Shown here one piece after another: positions 43,480 to 53,723 of a stretch of 64,000 bases of DNA (position 1 is its first letter; every line of letters begins with the position of its first letter). Where the stretch lies: contig JAOBSW010000770.1 of NCBI GenBank assembly GCA_026214975.1, forward strand, positions 1 to 64,000, in the 5' to 3' direction. The position numbers were made by a program, and so were the translations under genes. The notes under the pieces were generated by a model. The model worked only from the letters and a program-made list of their open reading frames with translations. It was not told where the DNA came from and did not search any database. Source of the DNA: Gentiana macrophylla (lineage: Eukaryota; Streptophyta; Magnoliopsida; Gentianales; Gentianaceae).

Positions 43480-44482
43480 TAGTGACATGTTCTGAAGCTT
43501 TTCAATGGCTTGTTGCCATGGGAGATGAAACGGAGTCCTTGTTGAAGAATCAGACTTGGGATCTAGTTAATCATCCAGATGATATGAGAGTTGTTACTTG
43601 CAAGTGGATCTTCAAAAAGAAGGAATGAATGACTAAGGTAGAAGAGGTCAAGTATAAGGCACGCTTGGTTGCAAGAGAGTTCAGTCAGAAATAAGGGATA
43701 TACATTGATGAGATATTTTCACCAGTGGTCAGACACACTTCAATCAGAGTGTTACTAGTGATGGTGGCACAACAGGATCTGGAACTTGAGCAGTTAGATG
43801 TGAAGACAACTTTTCTACATTGTGAGGTAGATAAAAAGATATACATGACTCAGCCAGAGGGATTTCAAGTTCCTGGCAAGGAAGATTTTTTGTGCAACTT
43901 AAAGAGGTCTTTGTATGGACTGAAGCATGCTCCTAGACAGCGATATAAAATGTTTGATAGTTACATGATCCAACTGGGTTCTAACAAAGTCCATATGAAA
44001 ATTGTGTATACCACAGTCAGTTGAAAGATGGATCACATATTTATCTTGTCATGTATGTGGATGATATGTTTATAGCAGTTGAAAAGAAGTCTGATGCTCA
44101 AAATATGAAGAACCTTCTCAGTGCTGAGTTTGAAATGAAGGATTTGGGTGCAGCCAAAAAGATTTTAAGGATGGAGATTTGGAGAGATAGGAGTCATAAG
44201 AAGTTGTTCTTGTCTCAGCAGGGCTATATACAGAAGATATTGGCTAGATTTGGCATATCTGCTGCAAACCCAATAGATACTCCTATGGCATCTAATGTTC
44301 ATTTGTCTGTTTATACTTCACAATCAGCAGATGAGAAGGAGTATATGTCAAAAGTTCCCTATGCTGGTGCGGTTGGTAGTCTGATGTATGCCATGGTGTG
44401 CACTAGGCCTGATCTGGCTCATGAAGTCAGTGTTGTCATCAAGTTCATGGCTCACCTGGAAAGGAACACTGGAAAGCTGTGA
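43480..44482 (+). pseudogene. copia-C reverse transcriptase
   Basis: Early motifs (KNQTWDLVNHPDDMRVVTCK, then [15 protein letters not shown] with a stop) appear at 43530-43690. 43725-44024 has LEQLDVKTTFLHCEVDKKIY and LKRSLYGLKHAPRQRYKMFD. 44021-44482 has HIYLVMYVDDMFIAVEKK with the catalytic YVDD, KDLGAAKKILRMEI and DTPMASNVHL. Stops at about 43628, 43695 and 44022 break the frame. Confidence 0.85.
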
Positions 44483-45014
44483 AAAGGATATTCAGGTACC
44501 TTAGGGGTACATATGATGTTGGTCTCATTTATGGAGGTGATACTCAAGGTCTGATCACGTGGCAATCGTGACGCCGATCATGCATGTGGCGTGGACGATG
44601 TAGAAAATCAATGTCTCGGTTATGTTTTTCGCATTGGGGAATTCAGTTGTCAGCTAGAAAGAAACTCTTCAGACAACAATGGCTTTATCAATTACAGAGA
44701 CAGAATATATGGCTCTTACTGAAGCATCCAAGGAGGGTATCTGGTTGAAGGGAATAGTAAGTGATTTGGGCCTACATCAGGATCAAGCAGAGATTTATTG
44801 TGACAATTTGAGTGCAATTTGTCTAGCTAAGTATCAGGTTCATCATAAGAGAACCAAACATATTTATGTGAGGTATCATTTTCTGAGGAATGAGAAAAAG
44901 GTTCAAGTGAAGAAGATCAGCCCCAAGGATAACCCTGCTGATATGTTCACTAAACCAGTTCAGCAGAGCAAGTTTCAGTTGTGTCTGGACTTGCTGAATA
45001 TTCAAAGCTTATAA
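44483..45014 (+). pseudogene. copia-C RNase H
   Basis: After a degenerate stretch (44483-44670), 44679-45014 reads cleanly: MALSITETEYMALTEASKEG, AEIYCDNLSAICLAKYQVHH, KRTKHIYVRYHFLRNE, NPADMFTKPVQQSKF. The copia RNase H motifs TETEYMAL and CDNLSAI are present. It ends about 160 bp before the 3' LTR. Confidence 0.85.
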
Positions 45015-45175
45015 TCTAGAAATATGGAAGCTCAGGTGACGGCAGGTCTGTTTAGTGGATTCTGTGGGATAATCTGGTACAATACATTTGGTATTGACGA
45101 ATGCATCTAGTACAAGTACATCTTGTTATGCAATCTGGTTGACTGTGTTTGGGAGTTCAAGTCAAGGTGGACATT

Positions 45176-45671
45176 TGTCAGCAAAATGACTTAAACTCTA
45201 CATCTGGTAGTCAGCTGAGTGATGGTTAGCTGATAAGTGTATCCAAATCTGTGAAAGTCAGCTGGGAAGTCTGCTGAGGTTCTTATGGTGTCAGCAGCCT
45301 GCTGAGGGTGTACTGAGGTTTTGGATACAGCTGAGTTCTATATTTGGCAATGATCAGCTGAGTTGGGTCAGCAGAGGGATCCAAATTTTGGGGCATTTAT
45401 GGAAATCCGACAAAGATCCTTTCACGGTTAGGGTGTAGGGATCTATGCTTATAAATACCAAGTGTATTGATCATTGTAGTGTGTGTAATCCATCTGAAAT
45501 TCAGTGCATAGTAAAACATCTCTTTTTTGTCCTTGGAGTAGTCGGCACAACAACGGAAACCACGTTAAATCCTGTGTTCTTCTTGATTTTGTTTTTTCTG
45601 TTGATTGTTACTGTTAGATTGCTTCTGTTAATTGTCTATCATGCATCTGGATTCCCTGTCCTGATATAACA
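45176..45671 (+). repeat. 3' LTR of copia-C
   Basis: 496 bp from TGTCAGCAAAATG to GATATAACA. Its first 200 bp hold about eight CAGCTGA or CAGCAG/CTGCTG words. The TATA box TTATAAATACC is at about 45449-45458. Confidence 0.88.
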
Positions 45672-45843
45672 ATGATTATGGGCATTTTTTTACTCAAACG
45701 TTGATTAGAGGCGTCCAATTTCCTTTGTCACAAAGAATATAGATATGCAGGTTCATTCACAACACCGTAAAGTCATATCACATGATCCAACACCCTATCA
45801 TACGATCAGTGTTTAAATAGAGCATGAAGTGAGAGATGCTTAC

Positions 45844-46042
45844 TGAATAGGAGATTATCAAGGCTCCCGTTTGCCATAAACTCGTAAACCATAAGTCTCT
45901 CTGTTTGTTCTAAGCAAAAACCCATGAGTCTAACCAAACATTTATGTTGCAACTTAGCTAACAGTATGACTTCATTTTCTCCTTGAACTGAAGTTGTAGA
46001 CAGTCTTTTCACAGCTATCTCTTTTCCATTAGAGAGATTACC
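45844..46042 (-). pseudogene. CRK pseudogene exon 4 (kinase N-lobe)
   Basis: Acceptor CCTTTTAG and donor GTAAGC are both present. The translation includes [40 protein letters not shown] and [16 protein letters not shown]. The ATP-binding Lys of subdomain II (AVKRL) is intact. The usual FKNE after ENE is shortened, suggesting a small in-frame deletion. This exon has no stop. Confidence 0.88.
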
Positions 46043-46465
46043 CTAAAAGGTATACATAGACATAGACATAGACATACATTTGGTTCATATTTTTAAGCAT
46101 ATAAATGTCAATTATAAAATGTTAATACCACAACAAAATGGTTGCTAAATTGGTCTTATTAGAGTTTTAGCCTTGTTTTTGTTCGGTTATATTTACGTCT
46201 GTAACTTGGATTTATTTTTAATTTTTTTCAATTTTAGTTCTCCACTGGAAGAGGCTAAATTTGGGGAGAAATCTAATTTTGGTTGAAAAATACCTATGCG
46301 TGGGGATTACAAGAAATCGTGATACAATTGCAAAATTCATAGTACATTACTTACTTTTTTATGCAAGTTAAAGGACTAATTTATCAAATTTTTCTCTGGT
46401 TTGAAAGACATGTTAGCAAAATCCGGTCTGAATCTTGCCACGTCAGCATTTTCCAGTGACAGAGG

Positions 46466-46720
46466 CATGGGCGGCTTTAGATAGGATGATTGGGGTGCAC
46501 TTGACCAACTTAATATAAAAAAAAATTTGCTCAGTATATTTGTGTAGATATTCAGGAGGATATAGCCAATTGACCCCTTATTTTCAACGGTTGACCCACT
46601 ATTTTCTTTATCCAACGCTATTGATCCTTCAGAATTTCTAAAATAAGATAAAACTATCGCCCTATAATGGTGCTGCTCTCGGTCCCTGACCCCCAACCCG
46701 GAATTCTTGCAGCCGCCCCG
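46466..46720. mobile_element. non-autonomous hAT-like MITE in CRK intron 3
   Basis: 255 bp, flanked by a perfect 8-bp duplication GACAGAGG (46458-46465 and 46721-46728). Ends are CATGGGCGGCT and the complement of CGGGGCGGCT. An 8-bp duplication with short CA-type ends fits hAT superfamily elements. There is no coding capacity. Confidence 0.78.
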
Positions 46721-46876
46721 GACAGAGGACTAAAATTGTGAAGAAAAAAACCAAGTTAAAGTACAATAATTGCAACCGAAGCAAAAAAAAAAAAGACTAA
46801 AACACGAAGGTATGTTTGGGCACGAGAACAAAACAAATAAAACCCAAAAAAAGGGTGCACAATAGTTAGAAAATAC

Positions 46877-47010
46877 CTTTTAGACATCACCGAATCCGTC
46901 TCTTCCCAACAAGTTCGCGGTTGAGAAATCACTTGTTGCAGCTCTTATTAACGCGAAATCATATTGCCTAGTCTCTGTTTCACCAATGGCTTCCAATTCT
47001 TTTTCCTCTT
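46877..47010 (-). pseudogene. CRK pseudogene exon 3 (juxtamembrane and glycine loop)
   Basis: Encodes ELEAIGETETRQYDFALIRA and ATSDFSTANLLGRDGFGDV, the end of the juxtamembrane region and the glycine-rich loop, between TTGTAG and GTATTT. The Tyr codon expected after GDV is TAA, a premature stop immediately before the donor. Confidence 0.85.
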
Positions 47011-47101
47011 CTACAAGATTGACGCGATTTCCCCAGAGTTAATGATACAGCCACCACAAAATGTCATAACAAATCATCTCAAAGCATCGCGGGAGGCTTA
47101 C

Positions 47102-47230
47102 CATTAAGTCTATGCCCTCTTCTTGTGTTTTGACATCTTCATCTAGTGAAGAAAACATAGGCCGCAATTAATGTTAGAACTAATGAAGCGACAATGACAC
47201 AAAAAACGATAATGACTGTCTTCGATTTTC
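47102..47230 (-). pseudogene. CRK pseudogene exon 2 (transmembrane segment)
   Basis: Starts after TTTTGCAG and ends before GTAAGC. It encodes KSKT followed by the hydrophobic run VIIVFCVIVASLVLTLIAA and a basic stop-transfer end (FFTR). A TGA follows the FFTR and disrupts the frame. This matches the short transmembrane exon of CRK genes. The DUF26 exon expected upstream is not seen before copia-D at 47542. Confidence 0.8.
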
Positions 47231-47541
47231 CTGCAAAATAAAGAAATCAAGAATTTAGATACCAAGAAATGTGAAATAGTGACAAAACTTACAAACGTAC
47301 ACAAGGCTCTGGATAAGGGACGATAACAATAACGATTAATTTCTTATAATTCATTAAGTATACATTTTTTTAAACATGAAAGTTAACAACATAAATAGTT
47401 CCCGAGCTATATGCAAAAAACCCGGAAATGCTACTATCAACCCGTATCTTATCTAATTTAAAAGTCCCATATATACGTATCATGTATCCGGGTATCCATA
47501 CCTGTACGACCTAGCCAATATCTAACACTTAGTTTTGTATA

Positions 47542-47928
47542 TGTTAAGATTTGCCGCAGCCCAATTTGTTTACTTTAGTTGATTCCCACATCGTGAGTTT
47601 TAGAACATGCAGCCGACTTTGGCTTATTTCAATAGGCATTTAGTTTTTTGTTTTAAGGTGTATCAAGGTACCATTGAGATGTATTAATTTATGTCAATTA
47701 AGATAAACTCTTAACTGCCTAAGTTATTTTAGCTATTGTTTTTAGACGTCAGGAGAGTTGTATCTTTTGTAATCGTCCTCTATAGTAATATTTTCTTTGT
47801 CGCCTGTGGACTAGTCGACACATTGCCGGAAACCACGCAAATTTGTTGTTTTGTCTTTTTCATTCCGTTTGTTATTTGCGTTACCTTCGTTAAGGGCTAT
47901 CGTTTGGTTTGGTTTTTTTTTTCTAACA
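47542..47928 (+). repeat. 5' LTR of copia-D
   Basis: 387 bp from TGTTAAGATTTGCC to TTTCTAACA, directly followed by AACTGGTATCAGAGC. Short LTR and ends fit Tnt1-type copia elements. Without a partner the left border is less certain. Confidence 0.7.
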
Positions 47929-47931
47929 AAC

Positions 47932-47943
47932 TGGTATCAGAGC
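47932..47943 (+). other. primer-binding site of copia-D (tRNA-iMet)
   Basis: TGGTATCAGAGC, a perfect tRNA-iMet complement, begins 3 bp after the LTR. Confidence 0.85.
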
Positions 47944-48018
47944 TGAGGTTATTTTCGAGGAGTTTTTCGAGAACCGAGGTTTTTGTTGACATTTTCCAAG
48001 GTTTAAAAATTAGTCATC

Positions 48019-48800
48019 ATGACTGTAACTAAGTATTATTTTGAGAAGTTCGACAGAAACGTAAACTTTGGGATGTGGCAATTGAAGATGGAGACCATCT
48101 TTGATTCGGGAGGTTTCGATATTCTTATTTGGGAAGAAGAAAAAGTCGAGAAAATGTCAGATGAGGAGTTTGATAGTCTCGACAAGAAGGCTAGGTCAGG
48201 TATAATCTTGTGCCTTTCTGATACGGTTTTAAGAGAGGTAGTCACTGAGGTTACTGCTAAGGCTTTGTGGGAAAAATTAAAAATTTTGTATATGAAGAAA
48301 ACCGTTGAGAATAGTTTATTTAAAACAAAGTTTGTATATGCTTCGTATATCAGAAGGGTCGTCTATATTATCGCACTTAGATAAATTTGATTCATTGCTT
48401 ATGGATTTGAGTAATATAGATGCTAAGATTGATGTTGGGGATCGGTCCCTGTTGTTATTGTGTTCACTTCCTCAGTCGTTTAAGCATTTTAGGGAAACAA
48501 TGCTTTATGGTAAGGATATTATTTCTTACAAAGAAATTAAGGCAATTTTGAAATCGAAAAAGCAGATTGATAAAGATATAACTGGGGAAAGTAGTAGTAG
48601 TCAGGCAGACGTGCTGGTAGTTCGAGGCAGAACAAATAAGAAGGATGCAGATAGTGAAAATTATGTTTTGAATCCCAGACATAAAGATTTGACGTGCAAT
48701 TATCGGAAGAAGATTGGGCATATAAATCTGATTGCTTTCGACTTAAGAACAACGAAAGAGCGTGGTAAAGAGTCGCGTCAGGCCGGTATCTTAGAAGATG
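48019..48800 (+). pseudogene. copia-D gag
   Basis: Starts MTVTKYYFEKFDRNVNFGMW, followed by SLDKKARSGIILCLSDTVLR and TAKALWEKLKILYMKKTVEN, the Tnt1-type UBN2 gag. A frameshift at about 48305-48360 moves the rest into another frame (LSHLDKFDSLLMDLSNIDAK, LLLLCSLPQSFKHFRETMLY, KDIISYKEIKAILKSK). The zinc-knuckle region (DLTCNYRKKIGHINLIAFDL, about 48690-48740) has lost Cys residues. Confidence 0.82.
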
Positions 48801-48839
48801 AGAGTGATGGAGATATTTTCTTTGCTGATGATAAAATAA

Positions 48840-49126
48840 GGTTTGTTGATGAATGGATCTTGGATTCTGGTTTCACGTATCGTATGTGTTCCGATAGGGA
48901 TGGGTTAGACAACGGCGCAGTTTGCAAGGTTGCTGGTATTGGTACGGTTAGAATCAAGACTCATGATGGTGTTGTCAGAAAACTTACGAAAGTGAGACAT
49001 GTTCCAGATTCGAAGAAAAATCTCATGTCTTTGGGCGCACTTGAGACTCTTGGATTTACTGTAACATCACACTTAAGGTTAGGTTCGATTTTACAGATAT
49101 CGAAAATGAGCATTCCGCCTCAGTAA
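48840..49126 (+). pseudogene. copia-D protease, truncated
   Basis: WILDSGFTYRMCSDRDGLDN contains the D-S-G active site. GIGTVRIKTHDGVVRKLTKV and RHVPDSKKNLMSLGALETLG follow. The frame ends at 49124-49126 in unrelated sequence, marking the break of the element. Confidence 0.8.
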
Positions 49127-49482
49127 TCGAATGTTTTTTTTTTGAGAATACTGTAAAGTCGAATGTTGATATTCGACTTTCCAGGGTCGAATGTATGTTT
49201 GTTGTCCAAAAAATAGGAGCGATATGGTGTCAATAATAACCGCGGAATATATATATATATATATATATATCGGGAGTCTTTATTTGCTAATTGATGGAGT
49301 AAAATCTCGTCGAGTAATAATCTGGGCCGTTTCTCTAGTGGTAATTCTATCAAGGTAAAACAAATAAGAAAATTAAGAACGAAGGGAAGATTTTTGTGGT
49401 GATTTAGACCGAGCTTGGGATTTTCCCAAGTTGTCTACGCATCCAAAGTGTATATTGGAATCAAGATTGCCGTAGTTCTTGT
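49127..49482. other. unassigned sequence with (AT)12 microsatellite
   Basis: No coding or LTR ends recognised. An (AT)12 run is at 49247-49270. GTCGAATGTTGATATTCGAC (about 49156-49175) is a small perfect or near-perfect palindrome. Confidence 0.5.
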
Positions 49483-50783
49483 TGTTGGAGAAATTGAGGG
49501 AAAAAGAGAAAATGATTTTTTAATCATTTTTTACAACCACTTTGAGAACCGGCTTTGATTAGACTCTTGTATGATTTTTCAAGAGTTTATGATAATTTTC
49601 AAAACTACGTACGACGCAGATGAAGATAGGTCTTTGAATCATTCAATTCGGATATTAGGTGATTGAGAAATTAAGGTTTAAAGTTGGTTAGTTGAAGAAG
49701 TTGAAAGTCGGAACTTGGAAGTTGAAGAGTTCAACTTCCATAATCCCACATTGGGAAGTGTGTTCCATCAAGGGTATAAGCTCCAAGGAAAGGGAGAGAG
49801 TTCAGAATGGTTTTAGTTAGACGATGTTCTGCTAAAACAGCCACACGCGCGAGCGCCGCCACCACCGCCCACCCGTGCCCAAGCCGTTGACCTTGGGCTT
49901 GGGCCTTCGTGGGCCTGAGGCAATACTATTTTTTTGGACAAAGTTACATTAGACTTTGCACTTGTCAATTAATTATTCAAGATTACGATATCTTTGGTGA
50001 GAGCGAGTGCCGATACGATTCGATTCGAGACTAGATTTAGGTGAGTCTCTTTATCGCTAATTGATAACATCATTGTTGATTTAGTGGGCTTGGGCTTGGA
50101 CCTTCATGGGCCTGAGGCAATACTAATTTTTTGGACAAAGTTACATCGGACTTTGGACTTGTCAAATAATTATTCAAGATTCGATTTCTTTGAGCTAAGA
50201 GTGAGTACATCGATTCGATTTGATTGACTCGATTCAATTTGAGTCTCTTCATCTGCTAACTGATAACATCTTTGTTGAGTTAGTGGAGTTAAAGGTTGTT
50301 GTTGCTTTATTACTTCAACTGATGCCTTCAATTGATGGAGTTACAAGAGTTAGTGGAGCTCCTTCACCTAATGCTTTCAATACACTTCAAGGCTACTCCT
50401 CACTATAGACTGTTCATCTACTTCAAAGGGAAGGACACAAGAACTACAAAAACAATCATTCTTTCTGCATAACAAATAGTTGAAGAGTTTTTCTCAAGCA
50501 CTGCAAGAGTTCACCGTTTGTTCAGAGTTGAAGTACCTCTCTTTGAATATGTATACTGAGTAATCCTGGGAAACAATTGCATAATCCGTGGGTATAAGCC
50601 GGAGCAAATTTGTCTTAAGGACAGAGTTCATCTCGTCTCAGTTCTTTGCATATCCTTTCTATTTTTGTTTTCATTTCGTTTTCTTTATTGTAATTGTAAT
50701 TTCCATTCAGATAAATAAATGAAGTGTTCTTCATCTTTTCTGTTTATTCATTTTATTTTGCATAATATACTACGGGTATAACA
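49483..50783 (+). repeat. probable 5' LTR of copia-E
   Basis: About 1.3 kb from TGTTGGAGAAATTGAGGG to CTACGGGTATAACA. It is judged by TGTT...AACA ends, position before gag, and a pyrimidine-rich region near 50640-50760. No partner copy lies in the window. No TGGTATCAGAGC follows; the bases after it are ATCTTAAGACAAATTTTG. Confidence 0.55.
49894..50283 (+). repeat. tandem duplication of ~195 bp inside the copia-E LTR
   Basis: Copy 1 is about 49894-50083, copy 2 about 50084-50283. Both read GGGCCTGAGGCAATACTA, TTTTTTGGACAAAGTTACAT, AATTATTCAAGATT and GATAACATC...TTGTTGA(G/T)TTAGTGG. The copies differ at roughly one base in ten. Confidence 0.75.
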
Positions 50784-50991
50784 ATCTTAAGACAAATTTT
50801 GAGCCTTCTTTGCTCTTAAAAGTATCTTTATGCGATTTAAACTAAATAATTCAATTCATCGTTCAAAATTTTATTTTTATTCTCACTGGATTTGAATATC
50901 TCTTGTGATATTCAGTTAGCTTCTTCCTTCTATTTGGTTTCATTTAATATGAACCATATTCTAATTGTTTATCTTCTATTTTTGAACAGAA

Positions 50992-51910
50992 ATGACTACT
51001 GTTAATGATGCGCCGTTGACACCCACTGCTAATGCTACGGCAACTGCAAGTAAGGATCCAGTGTCAAATGCAACTGTGCCTACTACTTTTGTGACACAAT
51101 ATACTGTTGCTGTGGCTGGTTCATCTCATGGTGAGAAACCAAAAAATTTTAATGGGCTGAATTTCAAGCGTTGGCAGCAAAAGATGCGGTTCTACTTGAC
51201 TACTTGTGGTTTGGCCAGGATGCTTACTGAAGATAAACCAGTTGTGCTTGCTAACAACATCGAACACAGAGCTCTGCTTGCTCTTGAAAGTCGGAAGCAC
51301 AGTGATTTTCTTTGCAAAAATTACATTCTTAATTGTTTAGACAATACTCTGCATGGTGTTTATTGCATGTTTGAGACTGCTAAAACATTGTGGCTTGCAT
51401 TAGAGAAAAAAATATAAAACTGAGGATGCAGGTGCTAAGAAATTTATAGTAGGTAAATTTCTGGACTATAAGATGGTCGATTCCGAAACCGTAATTAAGG
51501 TTGAGGAATTACAAATCATTATATCCGAAATTCTAGAAGAGTGTATGATAATTAGTGAAAATTTCCAAGTAGCTTGTGTGATTGAGAAAGCGCCTTCATC
51601 ATGGAAGGAATATAAAAGTTATCTCAAACACAAGTTTAAAGCTAATGTCTATGGATGATCCAATTGTCTGACGCCGTATAGAGGAGGATAATAGAGCATC
51701 CGAAAATAAATGTGTTGTGCAGGTTGGATAGGCCAAGGCGCATGTTGCTAAGGTCAAGAATCAGAAGAGGAAGAAAACTGGACAATCTTCCAAGAAAACT
51801 GGTGAATCGTCCAAGAAACTACCAATTGCGTACAAGTTTACTGGTGAATGCCATAACTGTGGAAAATTTGGGCACCGTGCAAGTGAGTGCCGTGGGAAAA
51901 AGCCATTTCA
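50992..51910 (+). pseudogene. copia-E gag
   Basis: Starts MTTVNDAPLTPTANATATAS, then the gag core KNFNGLNFKRWQQKMRFYLT, NYILNCLDNTLHGVYCMFET and AKTLWLALEKK, then a stop and a shift. 51473-51658 continues (IISENFQVACVIEKAPSSWK, EYKSYLKHKFKANVYG). A zinc knuckle CHNCGKFGHRASEC is at about 51851-51892. The Thr/Ala-rich start and the WQQKM core are typical of plant copia gag. Confidence 0.82.
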
Positions 51911-51989
51911 GCCAAGGCCACATATGGTTGAAACTGATGGAGATGATGACATGCTTTACGCTGTTGTGATAGAGTGCAATGCTGTGGGG

Positions 51990-52400
51990 ATTCCAAGGTA
52001 GTGGACACAGGAGCCACAAGACATGTTTGTGCTGACCATGCAATTTTTTCAACCTATAAGGCTGGAGCTGGTGAGAAACTGTGGATGGGTAACTCTTCCC
52101 ATTCAACCATTCAGGGAATCAGGAATGTGGTTCTGAAGATGACTTCAAGGTAAAATCTGACATTGACCAATGTTCTCCATGTTCTTGACATTCATAGGAA
52201 TCTAGTTTTTGGTGCTATGTTAAGCAAGGCTGGTTTCAAGATGATGTTTGGTTCTGATAAGGTCATTCTGACCAAGAATGAAGTGTTTGTCGGTAGAGGC
52301 TATCTCACTGAGGGTACGTTTAAGTTGAATGTAATGGCCATTGTGCCTAAGACTGTTAAGCCCGATGTGGCTAATAAAATTGCATCTACTTCTTCTTATT
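51990..52400 (+). pseudogene. copia-E protease
   Basis: VVDTGATRHVCADHAIFSTY contains the D-T-G-A active site. KLWMGNSSHSTIQGIRNVVL, a stop, then LTNVLHVLDIHRNLVFGAML and GRGYLTEGTFKLNVM follow, ending the protease/pre-integrase link. Confidence 0.82.
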
Positions 52401-53320
52401 TGAGTGAGTCTTCTTGTTTATGGCATAATCGATTAGGACCTATAAATAATAAGTCAATTCGTAGAATGATGAATTTAGATTTATTACCTAATATAAAGTT
52501 TAATCAAACTGAAAAATGCCAAATATGTGTCGAAGCTAAAATGTCTAAGGCACCATTTCCTTTAGTGGAAAGATACATAGAACCGTTAGATTTAATTCAT
52601 ACAGATTTGTGTGATTTAAAATTTGTACAAATGAGAGGCGGTAAAAAATACTTTGTAACATTTATCGATGATTGTACACGATACTGCTATGTCTATTTGC
52701 TAAGTAGCAAAGATGAGACAATCGAGGCTTTCGAAAACTATAAGAATGAAGTCGCAAATCAACTTAGCAAACGAATCTAAAAAGTTTGTAGTGATAGAGG
52801 TGGTGAATATGATTCACCGTTTAATGAACTATGTTCACAATCTGGCATTATTCATCAAACTATTGCTCCGTATACACCTCAATCAAATGGTATTGTTGAA
52901 CGCAAAAACCGCACTCTAAAAGAGATGATGAATGCTATGTTGATAAGTTCGGGTTTACCTCAGAACTTGTGGGTGGAGGAAGGCCATCTCTCAGCAAATG
53001 TCATTCTTAATAGAATTCCATCCAAGAAGATGGACTAGACCCTATATGATCTGTGGAAAGTCCATAGGCCAAGCTACAAATACTTGAAAGTGTGGCGGTG
53101 TTTAGCAAAGGTAGAAGTGCCTAAACCTAAACAAATAAAGATTGGGCCTAAAACGATAGATTGCATATTTATCAGTTATGCAAATAACAGTAGTCCATAT
53201 AGATTTCTAGTGCATAAATCTGACATCCCTGATGTACATGTGAATACCGTCATGGAGTCAAGAAATTCTTTGTTTTTCGAGGATGTCTTTCCTAACAAAG
53301 ACAGAAACAAAGAAGACACA
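52401..53320 (+). pseudogene. copia-E integrase
   Basis: The HHCC region (SCLWHNRLGPINNKSIRRM, CQICVEAKMSKAPFPLVER) lacks one His (usual LGH reads LGP). The core follows: LDLIHTDLCDLKF, KKYFVTFIDDCTRYCYVYLL, CSDRGGEYDSPFNELCSQSG and YTPQSNGIVERKNRTLKEMM, giving the D, D and E positions. The C-terminal part is SYKYLKVWRCLAKVEVPKPK and TIDCIFISYANNSSPYRFLV. Stops are at 52780, 53037 and elsewhere. Confidence 0.83.
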
Positions 53321-53439
53321 AGTCCAAATAAGCGGACGCATGAATCCACAGAGGATACCACTATAGAAAATGAGGAAATAGAACCTCATAGAAGTAAACG
53401 GGCTAGGACTTCAATGTCATTTCATCCATATTTTCTAAC

Positions 53440-53718
53440 CTATATGGTAGAAAATGATCCAGGGACATATGCTGAGGCAATGTCAAATCCAGAAGTGCCT
53501 TACTGGAAAGAAGCAATCAAAAGTGAACTAGACTCCATTATGCCAAATCACACTTGGGAATTGGTTAATATCCCACCAGGGCATAAAGCTCTAAGTTGTA
53601 AGTGGAATTTTATGAACAAATTAAAGCTGGTGGATCTATTGATAAATATAAGGCCAGATTGGTAGCCAAAGATTATCGACAAAAAGAGGGTCTTGATTTT
53701 TTTGATACATATTCACCG
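53440..53718 (+). pseudogene. copia-E reverse transcriptase, 5' piece
   Basis: [40 protein letters not shown] and, after a frameshift near 53630, [20 protein letters not shown]. It stops at the Athila-B insertion in the codons for SPVT; the continuation is at 61005. Confidence 0.85.
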
Positions 53719-53723
53719 GTAAC

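Larger units (their letters stand above)
40461..45671 (+). mobile_element. Ty1/copia retrotransposon (copia-C), full length but decayed
   Basis: LTRs at 40461-40949 and 45176-45671 and perfect ATGAT duplications (40456-40460 and 45672-45676). Internal order is gag, protease, integrase, reverse transcriptase, RNase H, on the plus strand. All domains are recognisable, but stops and frameshifts occur throughout. It lies in the same CRK intron as the Sirevirus, about 360 bp away. Confidence 0.9.
4323..47230 (-). pseudogene. cysteine-rich receptor-like kinase (CRK/DUF26-RLK) pseudogene, exploded by insertions
   Basis: Six exons on the minus strand, in order 47102-47230, 46877-47010, 45844-46042, 16137-16348, 4729-4880 and 4323-4644, encode a transmembrane segment followed by a Ser/Thr kinase domain in the CRK arrangement. 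CRKs are plasma-membrane receptor kinases with extracellular DUF26 domains. The extracellular exon is not in the window; its expected place is occupied by copia-D from 47542. Exon borders carry GT/AG signals, and removing the insertions leaves ordinary-sized introns. Inactivating changes: stops in exons 2, 3 and 5, a frameshift in the last exon, HRD changed to HQD, DFG changed to YFC, and APE changed to ALE. The gene is dead. Confidence 0.88.
47542..49126 (+). mobile_element. Ty1/copia element (copia-D, Tnt1-like), 5' part only
   Basis: The 5' LTR (47542-47928), primer site (47932-47943), gag and the start of the protease are present. Similarity stops soon after 49090, and no 3' LTR of this family was found. 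It occupies the place where the upstream (DUF26) part of the CRK gene would be expected. Confidence 0.8.

Noticed and set aside
45806..46012. Stand-alone small kinase gene
   Set aside because: Splice signals on both sides and agreement with the other five pieces show it is one exon of the CRK pseudogene; the last residues of the open frame (after LLFS) are intron.
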